NCBI GenBank assembly: GCA_963662175.1
Contig: OY759223.1
Coordinates: forward strand, 23,475,460 to 23,539,459
DNA length: 64,000 nt
Direction: 5' to 3'
DNA from: Aradus depressus
Lineage: Eukaryota; Arthropoda; Insecta; Hemiptera; Aradidae
The notes under the pieces are model-generated. The model searched no databases. It saw nothing but the letters and a program-made list of their open reading frames with translations, and was not told the DNA's origin. This document shows, piece by piece, positions 62,056 through 64,000 of the stretch. Positions within the stretch are counted from its first letter, which is position 1; every line of letters begins with the position of its first letter. The position numbers and the translations under genes are program-made.

Positions 62056-62341
62056 CATTTTTTAAAGTTAATTATTGGTTTAGTCACATTTATGTAATGT
62101 CCTTAATTCATATCTACATACATTAACACAATATATTTTATATAACGGGGTAAGAATCAAAATGGTCCAAGTGACATTTTTGAAAATTTTTCGTTAAGTG
62201 CATAATTGGGTACAGAAATGATAGTTCTGTTCAGGAAAAAAGTTGTACAAGTGAAATCCTAGCAAGTACTGAGATCTAGTGGCAAATCACTTATACCATT
62301 TTGATGACATGAACAAGTAACTAAAACATATCAATAGTGAC
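62056..62341. other. No gene recognised
   Basis: AT-rich spacer. Confidence 0.35.
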
Positions 62342-62963
62342 TTTTTTTTTTTTTTTTTTTTTTCTTACAAAGATATATTTACATCTGTCTAAAAATATAT
62401 GTAAACAAATATGCTAATACAGAGATAATGGCAATGTCAAAATGTCATGAGGGGAGAAATCACCCAGTGGTGAAACTCCCTAGTCACTGTTTTTCTCTCG
62501 TTTATAGCTAATCACTGTCATTGCTTCAGCTCAGGAGGTCTCTAGGCCATTGACACAATCCGTCGTTGGGGAAGTATGGCAGAATGGAGGGCACGGACTA
62601 GAGGATTATTGTGGGAACTAAGAAGGGAAAATAATTTTTTATATTTGGATTTAGCGACTTCAGTGATGAAAGGTACGTTAAGGTCAGTGTGAAGGGTTTT
62701 GTTGGAGACGTAGTAAGGAGCATTGGCTATTAAGAAGGATTTTGGATTGGATGCGCTGGAGATTGGAAGCCTTGGCAGAACCCCAGAGTTCAAGTCCGTA
62801 AGTCCACATAGGTTTGAGAATTACGTTGTATATAAGTTAATTTTGATCTTTTGTCTAGTAGTCTTAGTAGAAGTTTATAACGTCTGTTCATTTCTTGTCT
62901 TTTTAGTCTCGAGTGAGGGTTCCAAGTTAGTCGTTTGTCGAATATGAGGCCTAGATAGCGGAC
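62342..62963 (-). pseudogene. Jockey-like LINE family B copy with poly(A), 5'-truncated
   Basis: The minus-strand order is VRYLGLIFDKRLTWNPHSRL, then LDKRSKLTYIQ, then MWTYGLELWGSAKASNL (partly shifted), then IANAPYYVSNKTLHTDLNVP and FITEVAKSKYKKLFSLLSSH, and NPLVRALHSAILPQRR with a stop near 62542. The 3' UTR has ATGGCAATGTCAAAATGTCA and ends in a T-run of about 22 at 62342-62363 (the poly(A) tail). The reverse transcriptase catalytic core is absent and frameshifts are present. Confidence 0.9.
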
Positions 62964-63727
62964 CTTGAAATTTTTTATTCAATTTTATGATTTCCTAACA
63001 GCAACTTTCACCATAAAAGCAGAAGACAAAATATTTCCGGTTTAGACAAAATAGTTCCAATTGTGGTCATTAGAGACATCTAGCGAGGGATGGTTTTAGG
63101 ATGTGAAGCCTGCGGACGGTGGCGTCTTGTCCCTACGATGTCGACCACTCTCAGCTCCCCCCCGACGCTCTCACCCATTACACTGTCCCGCACCCATGTA
63201 CTTACCCCCTCTCTACGCTAAACCCCTCTACCATGAATATTTTAACATTGATTTACTGTTGAATTATTAATCAGTTTGTGGTCCGGAGAGGAGAGATGGT
63301 GAAGTCACGAGCTCTGAGTTACACCTTAGTTGGACAATGCCCATTGTATCATACAATAACGGAGTGGGGACTGTCTTTGGAAGGCCAGGCCACCGTGCAC
63401 TATAAAATATGTATTTCAAAGGAATCCAACCCCCTCCCTTACACACTGAGGACGTTTTACAGTCCGGTAAAGCAAAGGAGAAATGTTCAGAATTATTACA
63501 GGCGTCCGAAACAAAAGCCTCTTTTACTTTCATGAAATATGTGGTCTGCTTGTAACTTTTGTACACTACCCTCTATGTTATCTTTAATTCCTTTCAAAAC
63601 ATTTCAGATTAATTAATTCCCTTTCATGAAGACATAAGAACATAAATCCTTTTTGATAAAACTAAAAAAACAGGTTAATATAGGATGAAAATCCTAGAAA
63701 AGAAAGGACAAAAAATACTTGAATGAG
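62964..63727. other. No gene recognised
   Basis: Moderate GC around 63060-63240 and 63260-63480; frames on both strands with no recognisable domain. Confidence 0.35.
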
Positions 63728-63833
63728 GGGGCACCGGTAGGTCAGCTTACTGAGCTCGCGGGTTCGATACCCGGCTGACGCCCTTAGGTTATTTATCTGG
63801 GAGGTGAAAAAAACATTAAGGCGTACTCAAGGT
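63728..63833 (+). repeat. SINE-1 head fragment AE
   Basis: GGGGGCACCGGTAGGTCAGC, CTCGCGGGTTCGATACCCGG and TATCTGGGAGGTGAAAAAAA keep box A and box B of the tRNA-like head and the first body segment; the rest is lost. Confidence 0.8.
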
Positions 63834-64000
63834 CCAAGGATTTTCCGTGAAAACGTCGAGATAAAATTATTTTTTTATTTTCTTTCCGATGATGCCGTAG
63901 CTCTTGCATTTGCTCGGCACTAGACTTTTTAGGTTTTTAAAATTCCTTTTATTCATTTTGATTCATATGAGACGACATCTTTAATTTTTTTGCAATTTTC
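63834..64000. other. No gene recognised
   Basis: AT-rich end of the window. Confidence 0.35.

Overview
This window looks like accessory, repeat-dominated nuclear DNA from an AT-rich eukaryote, most likely an arthropod. Three observations support this. A SINE family ends in (CCTAA)n, the complement of the TTAGG telomere unit common in arthropods. The LINE relics are Jockey-like with R1/I-like and CR1/L2-like pieces. DNA transposon remnants of the Tc1, mariner, pogo/Tigger, hAT and Helitron types are also present. There are no prokaryotic-style genes, operons or CRISPR arrays, and most open frames are chance or repeat-derived. The species cannot be named from the sequence.

Only one host gene model is well supported: a three-exon minus-strand gene at 11368-14539 with consensus splice sites and matching intron phases, encoding about 120 residues of uncertain function. 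Its introns hold two SINE copies, a foldback MITE and an antisense LINE fragment. Two more possible exons (17012-17238 and 60953-61134) and a few small ORFs are listed at low confidence.

The dominant element is a roughly 345-bp tRNA-derived SINE, here called SINE-1, with more than 30 copies on both strands. Several have target-site duplications and a (CCTAA)2-3 tail. A second tRNA-like SINE with a poly(A) tail (SINE-2) occurs twice, once inside a Helentron-like repeat and once inside a dead Tc1 transposase. LINE relics fall into Jockey-like family B (4 or 5 pieces), an R1/I-like family C with a CCHC tail (4 copies), a TSD-flanked Jockey fragment at 26878-27645, an RNase H-end fragment in intron 1, and CR1/L2-like tails. 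A Penelope-like GIY-YIG end lies at 22818-23215, and three hammerhead-like cores lie elsewhere.

Layout: 1-11 kb holds a BED finger, SINE and LINE pieces and three minisatellites (74, 31 and 34 bp). 11.3-14.6 kb is the host gene. 15-25 kb is nested Tc1, SINE, LINE, MITE and Penelope material. 25-41 kb holds Jockey, Helentron-like, Tigger and mariner relics and a 28-bp-type minisatellite apparently expanded from a dispersed repeat. 42-50 kb holds foldback elements, a pogo-type MITE, a 130-bp tandem repeat and (TA)n tracts. 50-64 kb holds LINE C, a 33-bp minisatellite, a CR1-like tail, a well-delimited Helitron, a TSD-flanked hAT MITE and a Jockey B copy with a poly(A) tail. All family and copy assignments were made by eye; no database search was run.
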